Source: Blattabacterium cuenoti (GTDB lineage: Bacteria > Bacteroidota > Bacteroidia > Flavobacteriales > Blattabacteriaceae). Taken from it: DNA of 64,000 nucleotides. The stretch lies in assembly GCF_014251275.1 (NCBI RefSeq), contig NZ_CP059183.1, positions 62,001 to 126,000 of the forward strand, written 5' to 3'. The position numbers were made by a program, and so were the translations under genes. Below are positions 38,196-48,462 of this stretch, in pieces; position 1 is the stretch's first letter, and the number at the start of each line of letters is the position of its first letter. The notes beneath the pieces are model-generated. The model did not search any database. It had not been told where the DNA came from and saw only the letters and a program-made list of their open reading frames with translations.

Positions 38196-39131
38196 TTAAA
38201 AAATCATTTTATTAAATGGGATTAATGTATTAAATCCTTTTTTATAAAAATAATTTTTCATTCCTTTTCTATAACTTATTAATACAAAATCTCCGCCCCA
38301 AGTCCCTAAACTTTTTACTAATCCTAAATAATCTGGAAAGTATATTTCCTTAATAGTAGGAATATTTAATATTTTTGAAATTATTATTTCATGTTGTAAT
38401 AGTAATTCTTCAAATTCTTTTAAATTATTGCAAAAAGAAATTTTTAAAGTAATAGAGGATATTAAATTTATACTTTTATTCAAAAATTTTTTTTTTATTT
38501 TTGAGTAAAAAGATTGTATTCCATCGTAAGTACTCTTTTTTTTATTAAGATGTAAAAAAAAAAGTTTTTCTTTAAACTTAGGATTAAATTTTATAGGAAA
38601 GACATAAGGTCTTTTATTATAAATTCTATATATTATTGGTTTAGACTTATACACACAAGCTATATCATAACCACTTCCATTAAAATAATTACTTATCAAA
38701 AAATAAGGATTTATTTTAGCCCATTTAGCAATGTTATTTATTAGAGTAGAACTACTTCCTAAACCCCAATTTATTGGAAATTCTAAATGTGTTTTTACTT
38801 GTATTTCATAATTTTCTGTAAGAAATTTTTTTTGAATTTTTTTAGACTTTAATAATAAACTTTTTAACCTAATAGCTATTTTTTTTTCTGTTTCATAAAA
38901 AATATCTAAATAAGGAAGTTTAAAAATAACTTCAAACCAAATATTATTAACTTCATTAAAACTCTTCCAATGTAAAATAGAAGAAAAATTACTATTTTTA
39001 TTTTCTGTAATAGTTAATGATTGACCTCTAATTGTAGGAAGTGCTAAACCAAATGCTCCACATAAAATTAAATATTCTCCTGTTAGTAGCAATTTTCCAT
39101 TACTATAAAAAGATTTTTTATTCTTATACAT
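38196..39131 (-). CDS. GYDIA-family GHMP kinase
   Basis: About 311 residues. YSNGKLLLTGEYLILCGA at the N-terminus and WGLGSSSTLINN (the GHMP ATP-binding motif) place it in the GHMP superfamily. SGYDIAC is the motif that gives the Bacteroidota GYDIA subfamily its name. It resembles mevalonate kinases, but the substrate is not established. Start at 39131 (MYKNKKSFYSNGK) is preferred over the ATG at 39149, which would overlap fabD. Confidence 0.85.
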   Translation of the reverse strand: MYKNKKSFYSNGKLLLTGEYLILCGAFGLALPTIRGQSLTITENKNSNFSSILHWKSFNEVNNIWFEVIFKLPYLDIFYETEKKIAIRLKSLLLKSKKIQKKFLTENYEIQVKTHLEFPINWGLGSSSTLINNIAKWAKINPYFLISNYFNGSGYDIACVYKSKPIIYRIYNKRPYVFPIKFNPKFKEKLFFLHLNKKKSTYDGIQSFYSKIKKKFLNKSINLISSITLKISFCNNLKEFEELLLQHEIIISKILNIPTIKEIYFPDYLGLVKSLGTWGGDFVLISYRKGMKNYFYKKGFNTLIPFNKMIF

Positions 39132-39133
39132 TA

Positions 39134-40015
39134 TTACATAATTTTGCATTTTTTTTTATTAAACTCTATTAATATTTTTTTTACCATTCCTTTTAAAATA
39201 CTTTTTGGGCTAATTTCTTCGAATGAACTAACTCCAACAGAAATCATGTTTTTTATGGTTTGTTTCCATTTTACTGGTGATGTAATATGTTTTATAATAT
39301 TTCTTTTTATTTCTCCACAATTTGTTACAGAATTACCAGTTACATTTTGATAAATTGGACATTTTGGTTTTTTAAAAGTTATATTTTTTATAATATTTTC
39401 TAATTTTTTTTTTGCTGGTTCCATAATTGGAGAATGAAATGCTCCATGAACAGGAAGATAAATAATTTTTGTTGTTCCTATTTTTTTTAAATGTGAGCAA
39501 ATTTTTCTTAAAAATTTCAATTCTCCAGATATTACTATTTGTTTAGGTGCATTATAATTAGATGGGACAACATTTCCATTTTTTTCTTTACAAATAGATT
39601 CAACTATTTTATCTTCTAAACCAAAAATTGCTGCCATACCTCCATCAGTATTTTCACAAATTTCTTGCATAATGTCAGCTCTTTTTTTTACTAATCTTAA
39701 TCCATCTTCAAAAGAAAGTACTCCAACTGAAGACAAAGCAGAAAATTCTCCAAGAGAATGCCCAGCTACCATATCTGGATTAAAATTATTTAATATTTTA
39801 GTTTTTATTACTGAATAAATATATATTGCTATTTGTGTATATCTTGTATATTTTAATATATTTTTTTTATCTTCAAACATTACAGATGTAATTGAAAAGT
39901 TTAGAATTTTATTAGATAATTGAAATAATCTTTTAGCTAAAAAACTTTTATCATACAAATCTTTTCCCATTCCTACAAATTGTGACCCTTGACCGGAAAA
40001 TAAGTAAGCTTTCAT
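39134..40015 (-). CDS. fabD: Malonyl-CoA:ACP transacylase
   Basis: Loads malonyl groups onto acyl carrier protein for fatty-acid synthesis. 293 residues with LFSGQGSQFVGMG at the N-terminus, the nucleophile serine in AGHSLGEFSAL (near residue 92), and the catalytic histidine in HGAFHSPIM (near residue 200). Complements accB/accC found further along. Confidence 0.95.
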   Translation of the reverse strand: MKAYLFSGQGSQFVGMGKDLYDKSFLAKRLFQLSNKILNFSITSVMFEDKKNILKYTRYTQIAIYIYSVIKTKILNNFNPDMVAGHSLGEFSALSSVGVLSFEDGLRLVKKRADIMQEICENTDGGMAAIFGLEDKIVESICKEKNGNVVPSNYNAPKQIVISGELKFLRKICSHLKKIGTTKIIYLPVHGAFHSPIMEPAKKKLENIIKNITFKKPKCPIYQNVTGNSVTNCGEIKRNIIKHITSPVKWKQTIKNMISVGVSSFEEISPKSILKGMVKKILIEFNKKKCKIM

Positions 40016-40068
40016 AAAAGATTTTTATTAAAAATTTACTTAATATTATACAATTATAATTACATATT

Positions 40069-40848
40069 ATGAATATTACTGATACTCATACACATTTATA
40101 CATGGATATATTTGAAAAAGATTTAGATGTCATTATTAAAAATTCTTTATCACAAGGAATAGTAAAATTTTTTCTACCTTCTATTAATAAAATTAGTGTA
40201 AAAAAAATAATTAAATTAAAGAATAAATACCCCAATATTATTTATCCAATGATAGGACTACATCCTAACTATGTTCATCCAAGTAATATTGAAAAAGAAT
40301 TGGATTTTATACAAAAATTTATAAATAAATACTCTTTTATTTCTATAGGAGAAATTGGAATGGATTTTCATTTAAGTAATAAATTTGAATATGAACAAAA
40401 ATATGTTTTTAAAACTCAAATAAAATTGGCACAGAAAAAAGAATTACCAATAGTAATTCACTGTAGAAAAGCATTTAATCAAGTTTTTGATATTCTTTCA
40501 AAAGAACCTTTTTATAATTCTATAAAAGGAGTATTTCATTGTTTTACTGGAAATTTAGAAGAAGCAATTAAAATTACAAATATAGGAATGAAATTAGGAA
40601 TAGGAGGAATAATAACTTTCAAAAATAATAGTATTGTAAATTTTTTACATAAAATAAAATTAGATAATATTTTATTGGAAACAGATTCTCCATATTTATC
40701 ACCACATCCTTTTAGAGGAGAAAGAAATACTCCAATAAATATAAAAATAGTTTTGAAAAAATTATCTCAAATTTATATGATGCCAGAAAATGAAATAGCC
40801 AATATTATTGAAAAAAACGTAAAAAATTTATTTTTTCAAAAAGATTAA
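40069..40848 (+). CDS. tatD: TatD-family metal-dependent deoxyribonuclease
   Basis: A 259-residue TIM-barrel metal hydrolase. Metal ligands are seen in DTHTHL (residues 5-10), [25 protein letters not shown] and [15 protein letters not shown]. Family members act as 3'-5' DNA or RNA exonucleases or in quality control; the cellular role here is not determined. Its stop overlaps the convergent fumC stop by 4 bp. Confidence 0.92.
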   Translation: MNITDTHTHLYMDIFEKDLDVIIKNSLSQGIVKFFLPSINKISVKKIIKLKNKYPNIIYPMIGLHPNYVHPSNIEKELDFIQKFINKYSFISIGEIGMDFHLSNKFEYEQKYVFKTQIKLAQKKELPIVIHCRKAFNQVFDILSKEPFYNSIKGVFHCFTGNLEEAIKITNIGMKLGIGGIITFKNNSIVNFLHKIKLDNILLETDSPYLSPHPFRGERNTPINIKIVLKKLSQIYMMPENEIANIIEKNVKNLFFQKD

Positions 40849-42233
40849 ATCATTTTATATGGATTTACATATTTATCAAATTCTTCAGAAGTTAAATAAC
40901 CTAAACGAACTGCCTCTTTTTTTAAAGTACTATTATTTAAATATGCTTTTTTTGCTATAATAGATGATTTTTCATATCCAATATGAATGTTAAGTGCAGT
41001 AACTAACATCAATGATTTATCTAATAATTCCTTAATCCTTTTGTAATTTGGAGTAATTCCATTAACACAAAAAGAAGTAAAAGAACATATAGAATCTGAT
41101 AACAATTTTGATGATTGCAAAAAATTATATATGATTAATGGTTTACAAACATTTAATTCACAATTTCCTGAAGCCCCTGCCATAGAAATAGTAACATCAT
41201 TTCCTATTATTTGCATACAAACCATAATAATTGCTTCACATTGAGTAGGATTTACTTTTCCAGGCATAATAGATGAACCAGGTTCATTCTCAGGTAAATG
41301 AATTTCATTAATTCCTGATCTAGGTCCGGATGATAAAAATCTAATATCATTAGATATTTTTATTAATGATACAGCAACCCTTTTTATAGCTGAATGAGTT
41401 TCAACTATAGCATCATGAGATGCTATAGATTCAAATTTGTTATCTGCTACTTTAAATGGGAATCCAGTATATTTTGATAAATATTTTATAACTTTTTTAT
41501 CATAACCTTTGGGACAATTTAATCCAGTACCTACAGCAGTTCCACCTATAGCTAATTCTGATAAATTTTGTAAAGTTCTTTTTATAGAATTTAATCCATG
41601 TAATATTTGAGATGAATATCCTGAAAATTCTTGTCCTAAAGTAATAGGTATAGCATCCATAAAATGTGTCCTTCCTATTTTTACAATATTTTTAAATAGT
41701 AAAGATTTTTTTTGTAAAGATTTTTTTAATTTTTCAATAGAAGGAATAGTTTTTTCCAATAAAATTTTATAAGATGCAATATGCATGGCAGTAGAAAAAG
41801 TATCATTAGATGATTGTGACATGTTTACATCATCGTTTGCATGTATAAATCTCTTTTCACTATTTTCCAATTTTTCTCCCATTTTTACATGACATCTGTT
41901 GGAAATTACTTCATTAACATTCATATTAGTATGTGTACCAGAACCAGTTTGCCATACAACTAAAGGAAATTGATCATCTAATTTTCCATTTATAATTTCA
42001 TCACAAACTTCTGATATAATGTTTCTTTTTTTTTCAGATATAATTCCTAAGTCAAAATTTGCATTAGCAGAAGCTTTTTTTAATAGACCAAAAGAACGAA
42101 TAATTTCTATAGGCATTGAATTAGGATTTCCAATTTTAAAATTTATTCTTGATCTTTCTGTTTGTGCCCCCCAATATTTTTCTACCGGTATTTTAACAGT
42201 TCCTAGTGTATCTTTTTCTTCTCTAAAAATCAT
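40845..42233 (-). CDS. fumC: Fumarate hydratase class II
   Basis: Iron-independent fumarase of the TCA cycle, 462 residues. Family marks: [15 protein letters not shown], the catalytic HxxxxxS region in [16 protein letters not shown], and the superfamily signature [13 protein letters not shown]. It supplies or uses fumarate, which may matter because PyrD in this window looks fumarate-dependent. Confidence 0.96.
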   Translation of the reverse strand: MIFREEKDTLGTVKIPVEKYWGAQTERSRINFKIGNPNSMPIEIIRSFGLLKKASANANFDLGIISEKKRNIISEVCDEIINGKLDDQFPLVVWQTGSGTHTNMNVNEVISNRCHVKMGEKLENSEKRFIHANDDVNMSQSSNDTFSTAMHIASYKILLEKTIPSIEKLKKSLQKKSLLFKNIVKIGRTHFMDAIPITLGQEFSGYSSQILHGLNSIKRTLQNLSELAIGGTAVGTGLNCPKGYDKKVIKYLSKYTGFPFKVADNKFESIASHDAIVETHSAIKRVAVSLIKISNDIRFLSSGPRSGINEIHLPENEPGSSIMPGKVNPTQCEAIIMVCMQIIGNDVTISMAGASGNCELNVCKPLIIYNFLQSSKLLSDSICSFTSFCVNGITPNYKRIKELLDKSLMLVTALNIHIGYEKSSIIAKKAYLNNSTLKKEAVRLGYLTSEEFDKYVNPYKMI

Positions 42234-42286
42234 TTTTTTTGTTATATTTTTATAATTTAGTTAAAAAAGTATTAATTATTTCAAAA

Positions 42287-42454
42287 ATGACAATTAAATT
42301 CATAGGATTTTTATTATTTTTAATAATATTTATATCTGGATTTTGGTGTATAATTTTTTTATCTATTTTTATTATCTATTGGATATTGAGTTGGTTAACA
42401 AATATTATTATAGAACATTATCAATATGGTAAAAATATCAAAGAAAAAAATTAA
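42287..42454 (+). CDS. Small hydrophobic protein, unrecognised
   Basis: A 55-codon frame starting at ATG 42287 (MTIKFIGFLL) with one long or two short hydrophobic segments, GFWCIIFLSIFIIYWILSWL being the main one, and a polar tail. It overlaps the 5' end of the ftsB-like gene by 29 bp in another frame, as coupled small genes sometimes do. No family was recognised and it could be spurious. Confidence 0.35.
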   Translation: MTIKFIGFLLFLIIFISGFWCIIFLSIFIIYWILSWLTNIIIEHYQYGKNIKEKN

Positions 42455-42752
42455 AAAAATATTAATAAATAAATATTTTTTGATTAGTTTTTCTTTTATA
42501 ATATGGATATGTTTTTTTGATACTAATTCTTTAATTCTTCATTATAAATTTAAAATAACCATTGATAAAATGATGTTATATAGAAATTTTATTAAGAAAA
42601 AAATTTTACATGAAAAAAAAATTGTTAAGAAACTGTCTACTGATTTAAAATTCATAGAAAAATATGCTAGAGAAAAATTTTATATGAAAAAAGAAGATGA
42701 GGATTTATTTGTTTATAAAGATGACAAAGAAATATCATCTATTAATATGTAA
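42426..42752 (+). CDS. FtsB/DivIC-like septum formation initiator
   Basis: A 108-residue protein with a basic N-terminus, one transmembrane helix (about residues 17-32), then a coiled coil ending in the family block LKFIEKYAREKFYMKKEDEDLFVY. FtsB/DivIC proteins bridge early and late division proteins at the septum. The FFDTNSL stretch after the helix is typical of Bacteroidota members. Its 3' end overlaps convergent mnmG by 18 bp. Confidence 0.85.
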   Translation: MVKISKKKIKKILINKYFLISFSFIIWICFFDTNSLILHYKFKITIDKMMLYRNFIKKKILHEKKIVKKLSTDLKFIEKYAREKFYMKKEDEDLFVYKDDKEISSINM

Positions 42753-44609
42753 TAATAAAATACTTAAATCAGAAGGAGATACTCCACTAATTCTAGAAGC
42801 TTGTGCTAAAGAAGTTGGTTTATAATAAGTTAATTTTTCTCTAGCTTCTATAGATAAAGAATTAATATTTTTATAATTAAAATTATTTGGAATTTTAATA
42901 TTTTCTAATTTCAATAGCTTTTTTGCATTTCTTTTTTCTCTATCAATATATCCTTTATATTTAATCTTTATTGATACTGCTTCTAATATTTCTTTATCAA
43001 AATCATTTTTTTTTATCTGATCTATTACTAATGGAATAGATTTTATATCTTCTATACTTACTTCAGAACGAGACAATATTGATTCTATTGTTTTTTTATC
43101 ACTTATTATAGGAAAATTTTTATTTTTTAAAATAAAATTAATATCTATTGGATTAATAAAGTAATTTCTAAATAAATGTAAACATTTATTTATTTTATTT
43201 TTTTTTTCATTTACTATTCTAATTTTATTTTTTGATATTAATCCTATTTTATATCCTATATGTGTTAATCTTTCATCTGCATTATCTTGACGTAATAACA
43301 TTCTGTATTCGGCTCTTGAAGTAAACATTCTATATGGTTCTTTTGTTCCTTTTGTTACTAAATCATCTATCAAAACTCCAATATAAGCTTCATTCCTTTT
43401 AAGAATAAAAGATTCTTTTTTTTTAATTTTCAAACTTGCATTAATCCCAGCTATTAATCCTTGAGCAGATGCTTCTTCATACCCTGTTGTTCCATTTATT
43501 TGTCCAGCAAAAAAAAGATTATCAATATATTTACTTTCTAATGTAAGTTTTAACTGTTCAGGATAAAAATAATCATATTCAATCGCATAACCTGGTCTTA
43601 ATATTTTTATTTTTTCAAAACCTTTTATTTTTTTCAAAGATTCATATTGTATTTTTTCTGGAAATGAAGTAGAAAATCCATTAACATACATTTCTACTGT
43701 ATTCCACCCTTCTGGTTCAACAAATATAGGATGTCTATCTTTATTTGTAAACCTATAAATTTTTTCTTCTATAGATGGACAATATCTAGGACTTACTCCA
43801 TTTATTGATTTAGAAAAAATTGGAGATGATCCTAAATTATCTTTAATAATATCATGAACAATTTTATTTGTATAAGTTATATAACATTTACATTGTTTTA
43901 TCAATTTATTTGTCTTATAAAAAAAAGAAAATTTCTTTGGATTAATATCTCCATACTGTACTTCCATTTTTTCATAATTTAAAGACCTTCCATCAACTCT
44001 AGGAGAAGTACCTGTTTTCATTCTTCCATGTTTAAATCCAAAACATTTACTTAATTGTTCTGTTATTCCTTTAACTCCACTTTCTGATATTCGTCCTCCT
44101 TTAATTTTTTTTTTACCAATATGAATTATTCCATTCAAAAAAGTTCCATTTGTTAGAATAACTGTATGAGTTTTAATTTTAATTCCAAAATAGGTAATTA
44201 CTCCTTTAACTTTGTATTTTTCTACAATAAGAGAAACTACAGTATCCTGGTAAATATCTATTTTATCATTCTTTTCTAAAAAAAATCTCCAATAATAGGA
44301 AAATAATCTTCTATCACATTGAGCTCTAGGACTCCACATAGCCGGTCCTTTAGATGTATTTAGCATTCTAAATTGAATACTACTACAATCTGTAATTATT
44401 CCGGAAAAACCACCTAAAGCATCTATTTCTCTAACAATTTGTCCTTTTGCAATACCTCCAATTGCTGGATTACAAGACATTTGCCCTATTGTTTGTAAAT
44501 TTGAAGTTATAAGTAATGTGTTACATCCCATATTTGCAGAAGCAAAAGAAGCCTCTAATCCTGCATGACCTCCCCCTACTACTATTATGTCGTATGTATT
44601 ATTAAACAT
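42735..44609 (-). CDS. mnmG: tRNA uridine-5-carboxymethylaminomethyl modification enzyme MnmG
   Basis: FAD enzyme that with MnmE modifies wobble U34. 624 residues; FAD-binding VVGGGHAGLEASFASANMG at the N-terminus, the conserved CNPAIGGIAKGQIVREIDALGG, FLNGIIHIG and C-terminal SRAEYRMLLRQDNADERL. An A10 run lies in frame (minus strand) near 43198-43207. mnmE is not in the window. Confidence 0.96.
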   Translation of the reverse strand: MFNNTYDIIVVGGGHAGLEASFASANMGCNTLLITSNLQTIGQMSCNPAIGGIAKGQIVREIDALGGFSGIITDCSSIQFRMLNTSKGPAMWSPRAQCDRRLFSYYWRFFLEKNDKIDIYQDTVVSLIVEKYKVKGVITYFGIKIKTHTVILTNGTFLNGIIHIGKKKIKGGRISESGVKGITEQLSKCFGFKHGRMKTGTSPRVDGRSLNYEKMEVQYGDINPKKFSFFYKTNKLIKQCKCYITYTNKIVHDIIKDNLGSSPIFSKSINGVSPRYCPSIEEKIYRFTNKDRHPIFVEPEGWNTVEMYVNGFSTSFPEKIQYESLKKIKGFEKIKILRPGYAIEYDYFYPEQLKLTLESKYIDNLFFAGQINGTTGYEEASAQGLIAGINASLKIKKKESFILKRNEAYIGVLIDDLVTKGTKEPYRMFTSRAEYRMLLRQDNADERLTHIGYKIGLISKNKIRIVNEKKNKINKCLHLFRNYFINPIDINFILKNKNFPIISDKKTIESILSRSEVSIEDIKSIPLVIDQIKKNDFDKEILEAVSIKIKYKGYIDREKRNAKKLLKLENIKIPNNFNYKNINSLSIEAREKLTYYKPTSLAQASRISGVSPSDLSILLLHINR

Positions 44610-44615
44610 AATAAT

Positions 44616-45029
44616 TTATTTAAATAAATTTAAATAAAAATTTTCCTTTTTTTCCATTATTTTTTTATCTGATTTTTTTTTATCATTATATCCTAAAAAA
44701 TGTAACAAAGCGTGAATCATAACTTTATTTAATTCAAAAATAAATAATTGATTCCATTTTTTTGAATTATATAAAACTTGTTCCACACTAATAAATATAT
44801 CTCCTGATATACATTTATTTTTTGAATAGTTAAATGCAATTACATCAGTATAAAAATTCTTTTTAAGGTACTTATTGTTTAAATCTAAAAGATAATCATT
44901 ACAACAAAAAATATAATTTATATTACCTACAATTCCACCTTCATTTTTTAACAAAATAGGAATTTCATTTAAAAAAAAATATTTATTTTTAATTCTAAAA
45001 TATGGAATTTCATAGAATAATTTAATCAT
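44616..45029 (-). CDS. ybeY: Endoribonuclease YbeY (rRNA maturation)
   Basis: Metal-dependent RNase involved in 16S rRNA 3'-end maturation. About 137 residues from ATG 45029 (MIKLFYE); the frame continues six codons upstream. The zinc motif reads HALLHFLGYNDKK: the first two histidines are present and Asp replaces the third histidine of the classical HGxLHLxGYDH form. As far as I recall, Bacteroidota YbeY often has Lys-Asp here, so this is not taken as loss of function. Also visible is TDVIAFNY and GDIFISVEQV. Confidence 0.88.
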   Translation of the reverse strand: MIKLFYEIPYFRIKNKYFFLNEIPILLKNEGGIVGNINYIFCCNDYLLDLNNKYLKKNFYTDVIAFNYSKNKCISGDIFISVEQVLYNSKKWNQLFIFELNKVMIHALLHFLGYNDKKKSDKKIMEKKENFYLNLFK

Positions 45030-45081
45030 TATCATTACATATAACAAACATATAATACATAAAAATATAAGAGAAATAAAA

Positions 45082-45774
45082 ATAAATAAGATAATACCTA
45101 ATATACTAACATTACTAAATCTATTTTTTGGATGTGTGTCTATAATATTTTTGAATTATAAAAATTTTTTTAATTATTCTGTAATATTTACTTTACTATC
45201 CATAGTATTTGATGTACTAGATGGATATATTTCTAGAATAATGAAAAATACAGATAATAAATTTGGTAGAGAACTAGATTCTCTTGCAGATATGGTCTCT
45301 TTTGGAGTAGTACCTACATTAACTACCTACTTATTATTGAAAAAGTTAAATATTAATTTTTATATAGAATGGATTTCTATATCAATAGCTATTTTTTCTG
45401 CATTACGTTTGGCTAAATTTAATACTTATAATAATAAAAAAGGGTTGAAAACCCCAATAAATACATTATTTTTTTATTCTATTTTTATTATTATAAATAC
45501 AAAAACTTCTTTTTTTATAAAAAAAATTATTATCAATAATCCAATTATTATAATAATTTTACTATTTTTTTCATGTTATTTTTTAATATCTAAAATATCA
45601 ATGCTGTCTTTAAAATTTCAAGGTTTATCTTGGAATAAAAATAAAATTCGTTATATTTTTATATTTTCTAGTTTATTTTTATTTATGATTTTACAAGTAT
45701 TTTCTTTACCATGTATTATTATTAATTACATAATTATCTCTATTTTATTTAAAAATAAAAAAAATTGTATATGA
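45082..45774 (+). CDS. pssA: CDP-diacylglycerol--serine O-phosphatidyltransferase, unusual start
   Basis: CDP-alcohol phosphatidyltransferase making phosphatidylserine. The active site is D-x2-DG-x2-SR...G-x3-D-x3-D: VLDGYISRIM followed by FGRELDSLADMVSFG. About seven hydrophobic segments are present. The first in-frame ATG/GTG/TTG is GTG 45136, but the family N-terminus IPNILTLLNLFFGC is encoded upstream of it in the same open frame. No ATG, GTG or TTG lies between the in-frame stop at 45013 and 45136, so an ATA at 45082 (NKIIPN...) or nearby ATA/ATT is proposed; the start is uncertain. Confidence 0.85.
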   Translation: MNKIIPNILTLLNLFFGCVSIIFLNYKNFFNYSVIFTLLSIVFDVLDGYISRIMKNTDNKFGRELDSLADMVSFGVVPTLTTYLLLKKLNINFYIEWISISIAIFSALRLAKFNTYNNKKGLKTPINTLFFYSIFIIINTKTSFFIKKIIINNPIIIIILLFFSCYFLISKISMLSLKFQGLSWNKNKIRYIFIFSSLFLFMILQVFSLPCIIINYIIISILFKNKKNCI

Positions 45775-46550
45775 AACTAAAACTTTATCGTCCTATTTGT
45801 TTTTTTGATATAGAAGCCACAGGAATAAACATAGGAAAAGACAGAATTATAGAAATATCTATATTAAAAATTTTTCCTAATGAAGATAAAGAAAGTAAAA
45901 CTTGGCTAATTTGTCCTGGAATTCCTATTCCTCCACAAGCTACTGCTATACATGGAATTAAAGATGAAGATGTAGAAGACAAACTAAAGTTTAAAGATGT
46001 AGCATTTTCTATTTTAAAAATGATTGAAAATACTGATTTAGCTGGATATAATTCTAATAGATTTGATATTCCAATATTAGCTGAAGAAATTCTACGTGCA
46101 GGATTATCTTTTGATATAAAAAAATTCAAAACTATAGATGTACAAGTTATTTTTCATAAAATGGAACCTAGGACACTTTCTGCTGCTTATAAATACTTTT
46201 GCAAAAAAAAACTTGTAAATGCTCACAGTTCTAGAGAAGATGTATTTGCTACATATGAAATATTACTATCACAACTAGAAAAATATGATAATCTGAAAAA
46301 AGACGTAAAAAGTCTAAATCAATTTTCCAATCATAAAAACATAGTAGATTTAGCAGGATTTATAAAAATAGATGAAAATAGCAATGAAATATTCAATTTT
46401 GGAAAATATAAAGGTCAAAAAGTAATTGATATTTTCGATAAAGATCCAAATTATTATGGATGGATACAAAATTCACATTTTCCGTTATATACAAAAAAAA
46501 TATTAATGGAAATAAAATTAAGAAAATTTAATGATAATAAAAAAAATTAA
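45771..46550 (+). CDS. DnaQ-like DEDDh 3'-5' exonuclease
   Basis: A 259-residue exonuclease domain protein. Catalytic acidic residues are seen in FFDIEATGINIG (Exo I), LAGYNSNRFDIPIL (Exo II) and NAHSSREDVFATYEI (Exo III, with the His of DEDDh). A C-terminal extension with FNFGKYKGQKV...PNYYGWI resembles the exodeoxyribonuclease X-like tail. Could be a proofreading or repair nuclease; not assignable to DNA polymerase III epsilon with certainty. The ATG at 45771 overlaps the pssA stop by 4 bp (ATGA). Confidence 0.87.
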   Translation: MKLKLYRPICFFDIEATGINIGKDRIIEISILKIFPNEDKESKTWLICPGIPIPPQATAIHGIKDEDVEDKLKFKDVAFSILKMIENTDLAGYNSNRFDIPILAEEILRAGLSFDIKKFKTIDVQVIFHKMEPRTLSAAYKYFCKKKLVNAHSSREDVFATYEILLSQLEKYDNLKKDVKSLNQFSNHKNIVDLAGFIKIDENSNEIFNFGKYKGQKVIDIFDKDPNYYGWIQNSHFPLYTKKILMEIKLRKFNDNKKN

Positions 46551-48400
46551 TTATTCATTAAATCTTTTAATTTATTTGCAATAAATATAGAAAGATTTTT
46601 TCCACGTAATAAATTTTTTGATAGACAAGCAAGGTTTAAAACTTCTTTAAATATTTTTATTCTTCTTTTTTCTGGAATAATTTCTTGTAACATTTTTTTA
46701 ACTAATAAATGATTTGTATTTACTATTAACTGATAATCTTTGCTAAAAGATTCATCATCTTTATTTTCTTTATATACTAAGTTATTAATTTCTTTTATTC
46801 TTCTAATAAATTCAGGGACAACAATGGTAAATGGGGTCTCATTTTCAGAAAAATTTTCTAATTTAATAGTAGTAAACATTGAATTATCCTTAATAAAATT
46901 TCTCAATTTATTTTCTTCTTCTTCAGAAATAGTAGATGGATAATATATTTTATTTCTCTTATGTATAATATTATCAACATGATCAGAATCAACTCTAACG
47001 AAAGAAATTTCTTTATAAGAAATTTCTAATTTTTGTATTAAATGAACTGATAGTGGACTATTCATAAACAAAATTTCATAATTCTTATTTTTTGCTTCTT
47101 CAATAGAATTATACTGATCTTCTTTATTTGTAGCATAAAGGAAAATTATTTTATCATCTTTATTTGTTTGACTTTCTTTTACTTTATTTTTAAAATCTTG
47201 TAAAGTAAAATAATGTTTTTCAATTGTTGTGAATAAATAAAAATGTATTGCTCTATCAAAAAAGTCTTGTGTACTTATCATTCCATATTCTATTATAATT
47301 TTTATATCCTCCCATTTTTTTTTAAAATCTAGTATATTATTTTTAAATATAAAATTTAATCTATCAGAGACTTTCCTAGTTATATATTTTGATATATTTT
47401 TTATTGTACTATCAGATTGTAAATAAGAACGTGATACATTAAGTGGAATATCGGGTGAGTCTATTACTCCTCTTAATAAACTCAAAAAATCAGGGACAAT
47501 TCCTTCTAGATTATCAGTTATATAAACTTGATTTTGATATAAATGTATTTTGTCTTTTTGTACACTTAAATTTTTTTCTATTTTTGGAAAAAATAAAATT
47601 CCTGTTAATTTAAAAGGATAATCAATATTGAGATGTATCCAAAATAAAGGGACTTCTATTTGATTAGGATATAATTCATTATAAAAATTTGTATAATCTT
47701 TATTATTTAATTTAGAAGGATTTTTTTTCCATGCTGGAAGTATATTATTTATAAGAATTTCATTATTATCTTTTTCTTTTGAAGAAAAATAAATTTCTAC
47801 TGGCATAAATTTACAATATTTTTTTAGTAACTTTAAAATACTATTATACTCCAGAAATTCATTATTTTCTTCATTATCACTTATATAAAGAATAATTTCA
47901 GTTCCTATGTTTCTTTTGCTTATTTTTTTCATAATAAATTTTGGTGAGCCATCGCAAGACCAAAATATAGAAGAATATTGTCTTTTATAAGACTGTGTAC
48001 GCATAACTACTTTACTTGCTACCATAAATGAAGAATAAAAACCTAATCCAAAATGACCTATTATATTTGAAGAAGTATTTTCGTATTTTTGAATAAATTC
48101 TTCAGCCCCAGAAAAAGCTATTTGATTAATATATTTTTTAACTTCTTTTTCATTCATTCCAATTCCATTATCAACAATATTAATTGTTTTTTTTTCTTTA
48201 TCTAAAAAAACTTTAATTATTAATTTTTCGTCAATTTTTTCTTCTGTTTTAGATACATTATATATTGTTTTTAATTTTAAAATAGCATCTACAGAATTGG
48301 AAATAAGTTCACGCAAAAAAATATCTCTATTTGAATAAAGAAATTTTTTTATAATAGGAAAAATATTTTCAGAAGTAACACTAATTTTATTTTCTTCCAT
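46547..48400 (-). CDS. htpG: Chaperone protein HtpG (Hsp90)
   Basis: Bacterial Hsp90, 617 residues. N-terminal GHKL ATPase motifs: RELISNSVDA, VDNGIGMNEKE and GHFGLGFYSSFMVA. The middle domain has VPDFLSLLRGVIDSPDIPLNVSRS; the C-terminal dimerisation domain is present. Its stop overlaps the convergent exonuclease stop by 4 bp. Confidence 0.96.
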   Translation of the reverse strand: MEENKISVTSENIFPIIKKFLYSNRDIFLRELISNSVDAILKLKTIYNVSKTEEKIDEKLIIKVFLDKEKKTINIVDNGIGMNEKEVKKYINQIAFSGAEEFIQKYENTSSNIIGHFGLGFYSSFMVASKVVMRTQSYKRQYSSIFWSCDGSPKFIMKKISKRNIGTEIILYISDNEENNEFLEYNSILKLLKKYCKFMPVEIYFSSKEKDNNEILINNILPAWKKNPSKLNNKDYTNFYNELYPNQIEVPLFWIHLNIDYPFKLTGILFFPKIEKNLSVQKDKIHLYQNQVYITDNLEGIVPDFLSLLRGVIDSPDIPLNVSRSYLQSDSTIKNISKYITRKVSDRLNFIFKNNILDFKKKWEDIKIIIEYGMISTQDFFDRAIHFYLFTTIEKHYFTLQDFKNKVKESQTNKDDKIIFLYATNKEDQYNSIEEAKNKNYEILFMNSPLSVHLIQKLEISYKEISFVRVDSDHVDNIIHKRNKIYYPSTISEEEENKLRNFIKDNSMFTTIKLENFSENETPFTIVVPEFIRRIKEINNLVYKENKDDESFSKDYQLIVNTNHLLVKKMLQEIIPEKRRIKIFKEVLNLACLSKNLLRGKNLSIFIANKLKDLMNN

Positions 48401-48462
48401 ATAACATATTTTTTTTAAAAAAAGAGTTTTGTTAAAGTAAAAACTAATATTATTTTAAAATT

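Noticed and set aside
44616-45029. YbeY lacking the third zinc histidine (GYND instead of GYDH)
   Set aside because: To my knowledge a Lys-Asp or similar pair at this place is common in Bacteroidota YbeY, so it is not evidence of inactivation.
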